From: HKST-UBA178 sp965223815
GTDB taxonomy: Bacteria > Pseudomonadota > Gammaproteobacteria > Chromatiales > Chromatiaceae
Length of the DNA stretch: 64,000 nucleotides
NCBI GenBank assembly: GCA_965223815.1
Contig: OZ245019.1
Coordinates: 1,612,001 to 1,676,000, forward strand
Direction: 5' to 3'
Part shown: positions 26,998 through 36,288 of the stretch, piece by piece
How the letters are laid out: each line of letters opens with the position of its first letter
How positions within the stretch are numbered: the first letter of the stretch is position 1
Notes under the pieces: model-generated
The model's input: only the letters and a program-made list of their open reading frames with translations
Told to the model about the DNA's origin: nothing
Database searches by the model: none
Program-made: the position numbers and the translations under genes

Positions 26998-28227
26998 ATG
27001 CAGGCAGGACTCAGCAAGTTCCAAGTATACATTGCAGGAGTTTGCAGCCTGATCGTTACTGCAGGGGTCGCGCGTTTCTCATATACACCGCTGATTCCCA
27101 TTATGCAGGCAGAAACCGGGCTGAACGATGTGGGTGCCGGTTGGCTGGCAACGGCAAACTACTTCGGATACATGCTGGGTGTCTTGATTGCTGCCAGCAT
27201 GAACAGTTTGCGGCACAAATATCTGCTGTACCAAGTCTATCTCTTGCTCAGTGTTGTTACCGCAGCGGCTATGGCACTAACCACGGATATATTAGTCTGG
27301 TCGGCATTACGATTTCTCGCCGGGGTCTGTGGTTCAGGTGGAATAATTATCGCTTCTGGACTTATTCTGAAATGGATGTTTCACCATAACCACCGTGGTG
27401 AACTGGGCATCCACTTTGCGGGAGTAGGTATCAGTATTGTGCTCACTGCCATCGTTGTGGAAGTGCTTGTACAACTCTCGGCGGGTTGGCAGCAGCAGTG
27501 GTTTGCCTTTGCCATTGTGGCAACTCTGTTTGCTATTCCGGCGTGGCGTTGGATGCCTCGACCAAGTGCAGTAGATCCAAACGCGAAACCAACGGTACGA
27601 GATAGTCCGCCGAGTCCGCAGTTTATGATTACGATGTTATTGGCCTATTTTTGTGCAGGCTATGGTTTTGTGGTAAGCGTCACCTTCATTGTCGATATCG
27701 TCGAGGGCATGACGAGCCTAAGAGGATGGGGGCAGTACATCTTTATCGTGGTTGGAGTGAGCGCGATTCCGGCCGTGATGTTATGGGATTTGGTGGCTAG
27801 GCGGTTGGGATATCTAAAAGCGTTACTCTTGGCGTATGGCATTCAAGCGGTTGGAATTCTGCTTCCAGCTCTGAGCGATGCGCTTTGGATAGTTGTTATT
27901 GGTGCACTTTTATATGGTGGAACCTTCATAGCGTGCGTCAGTTTGGTACTGACCATGGCCGGCCACTTCTACCCTAGCAATCCAGCCAAGTTCATGGGAA
28001 AAATGACCTTGGCCTATGGAGTTGCCCAAATTGTCGCTCCTCTGCTTACCGGTTATCTGACACAAGTATTCGGAAACTATAATCTTGGCCTATACCTTTC
28101 TGTGGTGGTCATGTTAGTGGGTTTCTTTCTAATTCTTCGCCTTATCAAGTTGGAAGCGAAAAATAGGTCACGGGTATACTCCGGCGATTCACCAAAGGAT
28201 GCCGGCGGGGCGTCTGTTCAGCCCTGA
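26998..28227 (+). CDS. MFS transporter, YbfB/YjiJ family
   Basis: 409 residues from the ATG at 26998, with GGAG six bases before; the frame is open to a TTG at 26947. About 12 hydrophobic segments. The N-terminus (GVARFSYTPLIPIMQAETGLN, then ATANYFGYMLG) is the YbfB/YjiJ signature, and GHFYPSNPAKFMGKMTLAYG near the C-terminus is also typical. Inner-membrane transporter with unknown substrate. It stands alone and is followed after 281 bases by the second IS256 copy. Confidence 0.87.
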   Translation: MQAGLSKFQVYIAGVCSLIVTAGVARFSYTPLIPIMQAETGLNDVGAGWLATANYFGYMLGVLIAASMNSLRHKYLLYQVYLLLSVVTAAAMALTTDILVWSALRFLAGVCGSGGIIIASGLILKWMFHHNHRGELGIHFAGVGISIVLTAIVVEVLVQLSAGWQQQWFAFAIVATLFAIPAWRWMPRPSAVDPNAKPTVRDSPPSPQFMITMLLAYFCAGYGFVVSVTFIVDIVEGMTSLRGWGQYIFIVVGVSAIPAVMLWDLVARRLGYLKALLLAYGIQAVGILLPALSDALWIVVIGALLYGGTFIACVSLVLTMAGHFYPSNPAKFMGKMTLAYGVAQIVAPLLTGYLTQVFGNYNLGLYLSVVVMLVGFFLILRLIKLEAKNRSRVYSGDSPKDAGGASVQP

Positions 28228-28508
28228 AATGATGTATTTATCATGTCTATTAAATTGGAAATTACTCTACGGGCATCGGCGAGAGGCGGGAGTCCAGCCG
28301 GTACTTGCGATTTCTATGTTGATCTAGGTCAGCTACCTAGTGTCCGAGTATGAGTATCATTAGAAACCATTAAAATAGTGTGGTAAAAATGAGCTTTATT
28401 CATAAAGAATCATTCTGGATGACCTGGACACCCTCGAACCGAATATATCTTTGCCGCTCAAAATGCTCTTTTAACGTGATCATTAAAGAATTAGTCATCA
28501 CCACCCGA

Positions 28509-28516
28509 CTATTGGG
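28509..28516. repeat. Target-site duplication of IS256 copy 2, left
   Basis: CTATTGGG, exactly repeated at 29882-29889 on the other side of the element. It fixes the element ends and the 8-bp duplication length. Confidence 0.93.
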
Positions 28517-29881
28517 GGTGCTGTCAATTTTCTTGTGCACATTTTTTATCGGAGCGGTCCCGGGAATTGGTCAGGCAATAGAATAGATTGCCTCTTTGTC
28601 CATCTCTTCAAGTAGTTTCATGTCCATGTATTTCCTTGTGCCCCAGTTTGTCGCTGAGACATGTCGAAGCCGAGCGGCGACCAACATTAATGCCGAATGG
28701 CCGTCGGGGAACGCGCCAATCACTTTAGTTCGACGCCTGGCCTCTTTCAGCAACCGCTCCATTGGATTATTGGTTTTGATCTTGAGCCAATGCTGGGAGG
28801 GATAGGAGTAGAAACTGAATGTCTCATGAATGTTGTGCTCCACAAGTTCTGCCGCAGTCCTCAGCTTCATTTCCTTGAGTTTGTCGACTACCCCTGTTGC
28901 CTTCTCCTCTGCCGCCTCACGGCTCTCCTGAGCGTGAATAGCCTTTAGCATGGCAGCGACTTCACGTACTTTGTTTTTAGGCACATGAGAGAACACGTTT
29001 CTGTAGAAATGAACAGCGCATCTCTGCCAGTCAGCCTCCGGAAACACTTCTGAAGCTGATTCCACAAGTCCGAGGCAGGCATCTGAAATAATTAGCCTGA
29101 CGCCCTGCAAGCCGCGATCCTTCAGGTGCTTAAGAAACCCCAACCAGCCGGATTTATCCTCCTTGTGGCCTTCCTGAACGCCCAAAATACGGCGGAAACC
29201 GTCCTGGTCGACTCCAATTGCTGCCAGGACGGAAACATTTTTGACCTCTCCACCCCAGCTGCGTTTGAGCACAATGCCGTCCAGGAATACATAAGCATAT
29301 TTGCCTTCAATTTGCTGTTTGCGCCAGCGCTCGATGTGTTTATAGACCTTCTGATTAAGCTTGGAAACCGTGCCCGAGGATACCCGAGTACCCCACAAAG
29401 CCTCTGTGATATCCTCCACGCGACGCACAGAAACCCCGGCCAGGTACATCTGAACGATGGCTTCCTCGATGGAGATATCTCGGCGTCGATAGCGCTCGAT
29501 GATAGCCGTCTCGAACGTCTGCTGGCGTAATCTGGGCATTTTCAGTTCGACCTCACCAGCCTTTGTGTGAAATTTCCGTTTGTAGTGGCCAGCTCGGGTA
29601 TCTATTCGATCTGGCGAGTGCTCATAGCGCTGAGCATTGCACATCTCGTCTGCTTCAGCATCTAGCATGGCGTTCAGGGTTTCCTCGACGGTACCTCTGA
29701 CCATCTCTTCCAAATGTCCGCGTATCTCACCCTCGTCAATCCTGATAACCTTGCTAAGCCCGTTCGTGGTATCTTTAGCCATGGTGGTCCTCTTTGGTTT
29801 GTACAGTGGTTTGGCAATTACTGTTTTAACAAACCGGGGCCACCCCCTTCAAAAAATGTGCACGTAAAAATTTACGTTATC
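28517..29881 (-). mobile_element. IS256-family insertion sequence, copy 2 (1365 bp, inverted)
   Basis: Same 1365-bp element as 10611-11975 in the opposite orientation. It starts GGTGCTGTCAATTTTC and ends AAATTTACGTTATC on the plus strand. A perfect 8-bp target duplication CTATTGGG flanks it, so it is a recent simple insertion. It lies about 145 bases ahead of the lipoprotein gene at 30026. Confidence 0.95.
28571..29782 (-). CDS. IS256-family transposase (copy 2)
   Basis: 403 residues, identical to the protein encoded at 10710-11921 and complete. The catalytic region carries VFLDGIVLKRSW and IISDACLGLVE. Confidence 0.95.
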   Translation of the reverse strand: MAKDTTNGLSKVIRIDEGEIRGHLEEMVRGTVEETLNAMLDAEADEMCNAQRYEHSPDRIDTRAGHYKRKFHTKAGEVELKMPRLRQQTFETAIIERYRRRDISIEEAIVQMYLAGVSVRRVEDITEALWGTRVSSGTVSKLNQKVYKHIERWRKQQIEGKYAYVFLDGIVLKRSWGGEVKNVSVLAAIGVDQDGFRRILGVQEGHKEDKSGWLGFLKHLKDRGLQGVRLIISDACLGLVESASEVFPEADWQRCAVHFYRNVFSHVPKNKVREVAAMLKAIHAQESREAAEEKATGVVDKLKEMKLRTAAELVEHNIHETFSFYSYPSQHWLKIKTNNPMERLLKEARRRTKVIGAFPDGHSALMLVAARLRHVSATNWGTRKYMDMKLLEEMDKEAIYSIA

Positions 29882-29889
29882 CTATTGGG
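29882..29889. repeat. Target-site duplication of IS256 copy 2, right
   Basis: CTATTGGG, matching 28509-28516. Confidence 0.93.
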
Positions 29890-30025
29890 CTATGTTGTCG
29901 TCGGATTTATACCAACGGGAAACGTTCAGTAATGAGTTTGCAAACGCTGATCCAACAGCAGGAATGGGTTCTGCAGATTTCTAGCGTACGCAATGTAAAG
30001 CCGATGAAATAGTTGGAGTGAAATA

Positions 30026-30511
30026 ATGAAACGGAGTTTTCCGAAAGTGGCCGTAATCACAAGTGTTTTTGCGCTAGCGGGCTGTGCGAGCGACCCAGAA
30101 AAGATTGATCCCACCCATGTCCCCATTTCGATGTACTCAAGTCTCAGCTGTGAGCAGCTGCAAGAGGAGATGCATCATCTCAACGCAAAACTATTGCCAA
30201 TGGTCGCCAAGCAAAAAACTGATGCCGATACCGATACTGCAATGGTGGCGGTAGGCGTAGTTGTTTTTTGGCCTGCATTGTTTCTTCTGGCTGCAACAGA
30301 GGATAACTCCGAGCAGATCAGTTACATGAAAGGGCAGTATGATTCAATAATCCAATCAGGCATAAGAGAAAATTGCCAGTGGGTAGCGGATGTTCGACAG
30401 GCGGAACAGGAACAGCGGGAGAAAGAGTTAGCTGCTGCAAAACAGGAGCCTCTGCCCGAGAAATGTAATGTGATGATCAATATTAACGATCCAGAGTGTG
30501 TTCGAGAATAG
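30026..30511 (+). CDS. Putative lipoprotein of unknown function
   Basis: 161 residues. GGAG lies 7 bases before the ATG. The signal peptide ends in a lipobox ALAGC with Cys20, so the mature protein is lipid-anchored. Asp does not follow the Cys (CASD), so outer-membrane sorting is likely. A short hydrophobic stretch (VAVGVVVFWPALFLLAA, about 72-90) and a charged coiled-coil-like C-terminal part follow. The mid part (YSSLSCEQLQEEMHHLNAKL) resembles small gammaproteobacterial lipoproteins of unknown role. IS256 copy 2 lies just upstream. Confidence 0.72.
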   Translation: MKRSFPKVAVITSVFALAGCASDPEKIDPTHVPISMYSSLSCEQLQEEMHHLNAKLLPMVAKQKTDADTDTAMVAVGVVVFWPALFLLAATEDNSEQISYMKGQYDSIIQSGIRENCQWVADVRQAEQEQREKELAAAKQEPLPEKCNVMININDPECVRE

Positions 30512-31060
30512 AGAGAGCATTCCTTTATTGCTAGTTTCCTGACCCGGGATCAAGTCAGTCAAGGCCCCGTACCCGTTGCTGTCAGCGGATCATTGGCAAA
30601 AGTTAGCGGCCCGTTGGTCTTTGCTCCACATGGTTGCGAGTTGCTCTGACCTGTCGATCTGCCCCGATTATTTTCCTCGGAAGAATTCTACGAATCAATT
30701 TGGCGGGTGTTCCAAGTCGGTGGTCTCCCTAAAAGGCTCTTGCTCCCAAGACTTCAAATACTGATAGGTTTGCTGGGGGCTGGGCTGGTCTCAATCACGC
30801 CGGATTTCAGACAAGACAGACATGCCGCAAACAACGACTACTAGTGGTGAAGAGAGTTCCCACTCTTGCAACCCCGATATCTGCAGGAAATCCGCCGCTG
30901 GATCGGTGATCAATCAAATTGGCAAAGGGTACTCCAGTCAATCACATCACTATGGCGACTGGAAGCCTTAGGTATGGCACTGCTGATCACCTATCCTGAC
31001 TTGAACCAACGGCGAACCGGCAGGGTAGGGCTCTTTGAGCTAGTTCCCTGGATTACATCT
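30512..31060. other. Intergenic stretch, no supported gene
   Basis: An 82-codon plus frame at 30866-31114 (TTG start) reads RWIGDQSNWQRVLQSITSLW, but it overlaps the end of the minus-strand gene, has no ribosome site and no recognised family. I see no repeat or RNA gene. Confidence 0.4.
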
Positions 31061-31771
31061 CTAGCTGACTGCCGACAACGAAAGAGCAAAGCGCGGATAG
31101 CCGTAAGACGCTGAGACTGGTAAGTCTGGACCATCGTAATCCCTGAATAGCCTAGCGGTGCCTATGTTGAAAGCAGTCTCTATGCTCGTGTTGTTGGACG
31201 AGCCGTTGGCCTCGCAAGCGATTGTCCAATACCGTTCCGGGGGTGCCGGCTCATCAACCAATTTACCCTCACTGTTTCTTTTTGGAGTGACTGTCTCGGT
31301 ATATAGCTCCGTAATCTCTATATTGACGCCTACCGACGGATATCGCTGATCGTCAGATGGTACAAATGGGACGATCTGACCACCGTTTTCCGTACTGTAC
31401 TCATAGGTTCTTTGACTTCGGGATTTGATGATACGGACCCGTGTACCAAGATTGAAAGGTGTCGTTATCTGGCCAATAGGATCTTGGTAGTCCCAGGTAT
31501 CCTTGGTCCAGCTCTCTTGGATGCCGGCGATCTTACCGTCCAGCAGCCCATGTTGGGTGCCTTCGATTGGCCGTGTTTTGATCTCGAAGCGCCCTTCTCG
31601 CACCTTGAGGCCAAGGTCTTCTCGTCCAGAAACGACCAGGTATATATCCAAACGGGGAAAGGCTGAGTTGATTCTGTCACCAGGTAGTGCCTTCTGAAAC
31701 CAATCAAAGATTTGCGTTGGGACAGGGCCGGGTAAAAACCAACGGATCTCACGGAAGAGTAAATCTTTCAT
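31061..31771 (-). CDS. Hypothetical protein, possibly CYTH-like
   Basis: 236 residues, soluble, no signal peptide. The layout recalls CYTH-fold proteins: FREIRWF, then PRLDIYLVV..LGLKVREGRFEIKTR near residues 40-70, VRIIKSRSQRTYEY in the middle, and the acidic strands GVNIEITEL and YWTIACEANG later. Charged residues alternate along strands as in triphosphate tunnel enzymes. This is a fold-level guess; sequence likeness to named families is weak. It stands alone, 223 bases downstream of the crotonase operon end on the same strand. Confidence 0.5.
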   Translation of the reverse strand: MKDLLFREIRWFLPGPVPTQIFDWFQKALPGDRINSAFPRLDIYLVVSGREDLGLKVREGRFEIKTRPIEGTQHGLLDGKIAGIQESWTKDTWDYQDPIGQITTPFNLGTRVRIIKSRSQRTYEYSTENGGQIVPFVPSDDQRYPSVGVNIEITELYTETVTPKRNSEGKLVDEPAPPERYWTIACEANGSSNNTSIETAFNIGTARLFRDYDGPDLPVSASYGYPRFALSLSAVS

Positions 31772-31994
31772 CTACCGATCCTCCTGTGTAGCAGATTAAT
31801 AGACCTCCAACCGATGCTGTGGCATTCCCTAAGTAAATTGCGGGACTGCTTGTCCCGCTATTCAATTCTTAGCAGTGAAAACTCTTCACTACAAGGTGAC
31901 TTGTCGGTAGCCCTTGTTGTTGATCGAGAGTATTGCGGCGACACCCCTTTGGACTAACGTATCTTTTTTAGCTCAGCATATCGCGCGGGACCGA

Positions 31995-32810
31995 TCAGCG
32001 CCCGTGATAGCTGCCTTGGCGTTTTTCCAGGAATGCTTTGACCGCCTCCAGATGGTCTTCAGTGTTATGGCACATTCCCTGAAAGCAGGCGCTGAGATCG
32101 AGAAAATCGGCCAGCTCCTGGCGTTGGGCCATCTTCAGTAGTCGCTTGGTAAGACGCACAGTCTGGGGCGGTTTGGCGGCGATCTCAGCGGCGACTATCT
32201 GAGCCCGATGCAGTAATTCTTCGGGTGCCATTACTTCTAATACTATGCCTAGCGTAAGGGCCTCTTCGGCCTTGACCAGGCGCCCGGTGAGCGTAAGCTC
32301 GGCCGCCTTCTGGTATCCGATCAGACGTTGGAGAAACCAGGCGCCGCCGTCCCCGGGAATAATACCAAGATTGATGAAAGTCTCTCCGAACAGTGCCCTG
32401 TCCGATGCGATGCGTAGATCACACATACATGCCAGGTCGAACCCAGCGCCGATAGCCGGGCCGTTGACTGCTGCGATTACCGGTACCTCGGCTCGATGCA
32501 TGGCCAAGGGAATTTTCTGAATTCCCTGGCGATAGCGGCGCTGAACTTCAAGCACATTACCGGCGAAGGCACCGCTTCGATCCCGCATCTCCTTGATGTT
32601 GCCCCCCGCTGAGAAGGCGCTTCCAGCGCCTGTGAGAACGAGCACCGATACATCCTCCTCGCGATTGACCCAGTCCAGGGTGTCGACGATGTCGTCAACT
32701 AGGGCGGTGCCGGTAAGGGCATTGCGCAGGTCGTCCCGATTGAGGGTCAGGGTGGCCACCCGTCCTTCGGTTTTCAGGGTGGCGTCTCGGAGTTGCGGAA
32801 CTTCGCTCAT
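31995..32810 (-). CDS. Enoyl-CoA hydratase/isomerase (crotonase) family, third gene of operon
   Basis: 271 residues. Crotonase motifs: the oxyanion-hole segment GSAFSAGGNIKEM, then AAVNGPAIGAGFDLACMCDL and the catalytic region FGETFINLGIIPGDGGAWFL with an acidic residue in the Glu position. A C-terminal helix (LEAVKAFLEKR) closes the trimer. Length is normal. The start has AAGGG about nine bases before. It lies 66 bases behind the acyl-CoA synthetase gene on the same strand. The reaction is hydration or isomerisation of an acyl-CoA; the substrate is not evident. Confidence 0.88.
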   Translation of the reverse strand: MSEVPQLRDATLKTEGRVATLTLNRDDLRNALTGTALVDDIVDTLDWVNREEDVSVLVLTGAGSAFSAGGNIKEMRDRSGAFAGNVLEVQRRYRQGIQKIPLAMHRAEVPVIAAVNGPAIGAGFDLACMCDLRIASDRALFGETFINLGIIPGDGGAWFLQRLIGYQKAAELTLTGRLVKAEEALTLGIVLEVMAPEELLHRAQIVAAEIAAKPPQTVRLTKRLLKMAQRQELADFLDLSACFQGMCHNTEDHLEAVKAFLEKRQGSYHGR

Positions 32811-32876
32811 GGTTTCTTACCCTTTATGTTCTTGGAAGAATATTGGTGCAGCTATGGTTTGGTGTGGCGGCGGCAG

Positions 32877-35009
32877 TCAGCATAGAATGATGCGTGCATC
32901 CACCAGCACGTAGCCGTCCGCGTAACCCAACACCGGGTTCAGGTCCAGCTCGACGATCTCCGGGTGTGCCAAGCATGTTCTTGAGACGCACAGCATCAGG
33001 TCTACAATCGCCTGCCGATCCACCGGGGGCGCACCTCGCACGCCGTCCAGTATGGCTCCGGCCTTGATCTCGTTGAGCATCTCTCCGGCATCGGTGGCGG
33101 TCAGCGGTAGTGAACGGAAAACCACGTCTTTCAGCACCTCGACGAAAATACCACCGAGCCCAAACATCATGATCGGACCAAACTGCGGATCCCGAGTGAC
33201 TCCGATGATGATCTCGATGCCTCCCCTGGGAGCCATCGGCGAGACCAGCACGCCCTTAATGTCGGCATCGGCCTGGTAGGCGCGGGAGTTATTAATAATA
33301 TCGGAGTAAGCTTGTTGAAGCTGGGTTTCTCCAGCCACATTCAGTTTCACGCCGCCAGCATCTGATTTGTGCAGTATATCCTGGGAGACTACCTTCATGG
33401 CCAGCGGAACTTCTCCCAGCTGAATGTTCGCCTGAGCTAGCTCCTCCGGAGAGCGAACCAGTACGCTGGGGGGTATGGAGATATCGTAGGCCTGTAGCAG
33501 TGCTCTAGCCTCGTGTTCCAATAGGCTATTACGCCCCTCTCCCCGGGCGTCTGCGACAATCGCCTCGGCGCTACCCTCGGTGGCGATGACAACGTTCTGG
33601 ACACTGGTGCGAATGCGTTCTCTTGCGGCGCCGTATTCGGCGAGGGCGACCAGGCAATTCACGGCGATTTCGACCGAGTCATGCACCGGAACGCCAGCCT
33701 CACGCAGAGTTACCAGTGCCTCTGTGCGCAGGGGGGCATAAAGGCTCTGTAATAGAATTGGCTTACCGAATCGCTCAAGCAACCCGCCAAGCCGCGAGGC
33801 AGCATGGCTCTCTATGGGCGTCAGGGTCTCGGAGAAGCGGATTCCGTATCCACCGAACAGGCCAACGATCAACAATAGATCAACACTGGGATCGCCAAGT
33901 ATCGCCTCCGCACAGTCAGCGAATACTTCGGGATTGGCGTCTGTCCCACCGGCGACGTCTACAGGATTGGAGAGGGCGGCGGCAGGTGGGAGTATCGCTG
34001 CCAGTTGCTCTCTGGTGGCTGTTCTCAGCTTGGGCAGTTCCAAGCCCTGATCGGTAAGTGCGTCGGCCGCTATGGTGGCGTGGCCACCGCCGTCGGCGAG
34101 TATGGCGACGCGTTTACCGGATGGCGCCGGAAGCAGCGCCAATGCCTCCGCCACCGGGAGGATCTGATCAGACTGGCTGACTACGGTAACTCCAGCCTGC
34201 CGCAGCGCACCTCTGGCAACGTCATAGCTCCCCGCCAAGGCTCCAGTGTGTGATTTCGCTGTATTCTGTCCTACCTCAGTCCGTCCTGATTTATACAATA
34301 CCACCGGTTTTCTGCGGCTGACCCGCCGTGCTGATTCTAGGAATGCTCCGCCATCCTTCAGGCCTTCCACATAGGCGACCACAACCTGGGTCTGGGGATC
34401 GTCGCCGAAGTAGTCGAGGTACTCGTGGAACTGAAGGTCTGCCTCGTTGCCAACCCCCACGTAGGTGCTGAAGCCCATGTGGCCGTTGATTTGCCCCTCA
34501 GTGACCAGGGACAATGCCATGTTGCCGGACTGGGACAGGATGCCTAGTCCCCCCTGCTGAAGATTGGAAAATCCTACCAGATTGCACGCCTTGTAGGTGT
34601 TGAACATTCCGGAGGTATTGGGTCCGACTATGCGCACACCGAATTCACGGGCGACCGAGACCATCTCTCTCTCCAGCTGCGCCCCCGCTTCACTGCCCTC
34701 ACTGAACCCTCCAGCCAGTACTACGGCGCCTTTAACCCCTTTTTCACCGCAAGCCCGAACCATCGCGGGGAGAGTGCGGGCTGGAGTGCATATCAGTGCC
34801 AGGTCGACCTCGTGGACTACCGAGGCGAGATCCCCGTAACAGGGGAGGCCCAATATCTCTGTCTCATTCGGATTAATGGGGAATATGGCCCCGGCAAACT
34901 TCTCTTGCAGCAGGGTCTGAATGGCGCGAAATCCACGCTTTCTCGGATCCTTTGAGGCACCGATGATGGCAACCGAGTTAGGATTTAGAAAATTGAGTGA
35001 CTGGGACAT
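32877..35009 (-). CDS. Acyl-CoA synthetase, NDP-forming (acetate-CoA ligase family)
   Basis: 710 residues from the ATG at 35009, chosen for GAGG seven bases before. Domains: CoA-binding Rossmann domain (about 8-105, SVAIIGASKDPRKRG), succinyl-CoA-synthetase-like flavodoxin part with RIVGPNTSGMFNT, a His-containing loop KSHTGALAGS that is the phospho-His site in ADP-forming acyl-CoA synthetases, and a C-terminal ATP-grasp domain (about 480-705, PLAMKVVSQDILHKSDAGGV, MMFGLGGIFVEVLKDV). Subunits alpha and beta are thus fused. It forms or consumes acyl-CoA with ATP. It is flanked by two crotonase genes in one operon, which suggests CoA-dependent breakdown of an unsaturated, hydroxy or phenylpropenoid-type acid. 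Confidence 0.9.
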   Translation of the reverse strand: MSQSLNFLNPNSVAIIGASKDPRKRGFRAIQTLLQEKFAGAIFPINPNETEILGLPCYGDLASVVHEVDLALICTPARTLPAMVRACGEKGVKGAVVLAGGFSEGSEAGAQLEREMVSVAREFGVRIVGPNTSGMFNTYKACNLVGFSNLQQGGLGILSQSGNMALSLVTEGQINGHMGFSTYVGVGNEADLQFHEYLDYFGDDPQTQVVVAYVEGLKDGGAFLESARRVSRRKPVVLYKSGRTEVGQNTAKSHTGALAGSYDVARGALRQAGVTVVSQSDQILPVAEALALLPAPSGKRVAILADGGGHATIAADALTDQGLELPKLRTATREQLAAILPPAAALSNPVDVAGGTDANPEVFADCAEAILGDPSVDLLLIVGLFGGYGIRFSETLTPIESHAASRLGGLLERFGKPILLQSLYAPLRTEALVTLREAGVPVHDSVEIAVNCLVALAEYGAARERIRTSVQNVVIATEGSAEAIVADARGEGRNSLLEHEARALLQAYDISIPPSVLVRSPEELAQANIQLGEVPLAMKVVSQDILHKSDAGGVKLNVAGETQLQQAYSDIINNSRAYQADADIKGVLVSPMAPRGGIEIIIGVTRDPQFGPIMMFGLGGIFVEVLKDVVFRSLPLTATDAGEMLNEIKAGAILDGVRGAPPVDRQAIVDLMLCVSRTCLAHPEIVELDLNPVLGYADGYVLVDARIILC

Positions 35010-35102
35010 GTCGATTCCTCTATTAAAACTGGTCGCGGCATTGAGCAGCACCCCGGCTACCGGCCAAGGAGCAGGGGCGAAATCTGTCAAGGAAGTTCCC
35101 GT

Positions 35103-35888
35103 TTATTCTCCCTTGAAAACCGGCTTGCGCTTTTCTGCGAAGGCATCCACCCCTTCCTGCCAGTCAGCGGTCGTGGTGCAGAAGGTCATCCCCTCCAGCT
35201 CGGCGATCAACGCGGCATCCATACCGCGATTGATGCCCCGATTCAGCTGTTCCTTGGCCAGCGCCATGGAAAGGGGAGCCTTGTCCGCGAGACGGGCAGC
35301 AAAGGCGTAGACATCATTCATGAAGGAGGCGGCTGGGAACACCCGGGTCGCCAGGCCGAGAGCCTGGGCTTGGGTGCCGTCGATGCGGTCTCCCAGGAAC
35401 ACCAGCTCTCGGGCTTTGGTCAGGCCAATCAGCTGCGGTAGCAGATGGGTGACTCCGCCGCCCAGGAAAGTGCCGATGCTAATCTCAGGCAGTCCGATCT
35501 GGGCGCTGTCCGCCATGAGGATGAAATCAGAGACTATGGCCAGCTCGGCACCGGCGCCCAGAGCATAGCCGTTGACGGCGGCAATCACCGGCTTGGGCAG
35601 CGAGAAGATGCGTCGGCAAACCTCCTGCTCTCCACGAAGATATTGGCGCCGCTGGTATGCCGTGCGGGTGCCGGCACCATGCTCCTTCATATCGGCACCC
35701 ACGCAAAAAGCGCGGCCTTCTCCGGTGAGGATGATGGTGCGTACAGCAGTGTCCTGTTCAGCGTCGTCCAGTGCACGCTGTAACTCATCGTATAGGGCTT
35801 TTACCACGGCATTCATTCGGTGGGGTCGATTGAAACGTATCTCTGCCACGCCGTTGTTTTTTTTATAGATAATGGTTTCGAAGTTCAT
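35103..35888 (-). CDS. Enoyl-CoA hydratase family protein, first gene of operon
   Basis: 261 residues, with GGAG six bases before the ATG. Motifs: GRAFCVGADMKEHG (oxyanion hole), AAVNGYALGAGAELAIVSDF, and GLPEISIGTFLGGGVTHLLPQ, with the catalytic Glu of the PEISIG segment in place. It is closer to canonical crotonase than the paralogue at 31995. It opens the three-gene operon; 93 bases separate it from the synthetase gene. Confidence 0.9.
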   Translation of the reverse strand: MNFETIIYKKNNGVAEIRFNRPHRMNAVVKALYDELQRALDDAEQDTAVRTIILTGEGRAFCVGADMKEHGAGTRTAYQRRQYLRGEQEVCRRIFSLPKPVIAAVNGYALGAGAELAIVSDFILMADSAQIGLPEISIGTFLGGGVTHLLPQLIGLTKARELVFLGDRIDGTQAQALGLATRVFPAASFMNDVYAFAARLADKAPLSMALAKEQLNRGINRGMDAALIAELEGMTFCTTTADWQEGVDAFAEKRKPVFKGE

Positions 35889-36288
35889 ACTGTTCTCCAG
35901 GAGCTCGCCATATGTAGTATCACACCATATGACCTTGATCTCACTCCGGGAATTCTGGGTTATTGCAATATGGCGATATCAATACTTGGCGCGGACTCTC
36001 AGCAGGCGGTGAGGTATCGACCGATGTGGGTGCCGGGGTGTTGAATACAGCGACAGAGCAGGGGCAAAACCAACATCTCTGCGGTTGGGTGCTGTCCTCG
36101 GTGATCGCGCCAGGTTTGCCATGCCTGCATCTAGTCAATCCCCACCTGTTGTCCAGCTCTTTATTTACCTCTTGGACGGAGCCGAGGTACGCCGTCTAAT
36201 TAAGTGTAGTCGGGATTTATAGGGGCGCATCTCAGCGATAGCCGCAACCGGATGTCCCGACGTTTTTGATAACGATGGTTGTCTACCA
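35889..36288. other. Intergenic stretch, nothing recognised
   Basis: About 400 bases between two minus-strand genes. It should carry the promoter of the crotonase operon, but I see no convincing boxes. Open frames here lack family likeness. Confidence 0.4.

Noticed and set aside
10611..29881. Composite transposon formed by the two IS256 copies
   Set aside because: The outer flanks (TCTGGCCG at the left of copy 1 and CTATTGGG at the right of copy 2) do not match, and copy 2 has its own private duplication. The copies inserted separately.
30866..31114. 82-codon plus-strand frame
   Set aside because: TTG start without a ribosome site, overlaps a better minus-strand gene and shows no family likeness.
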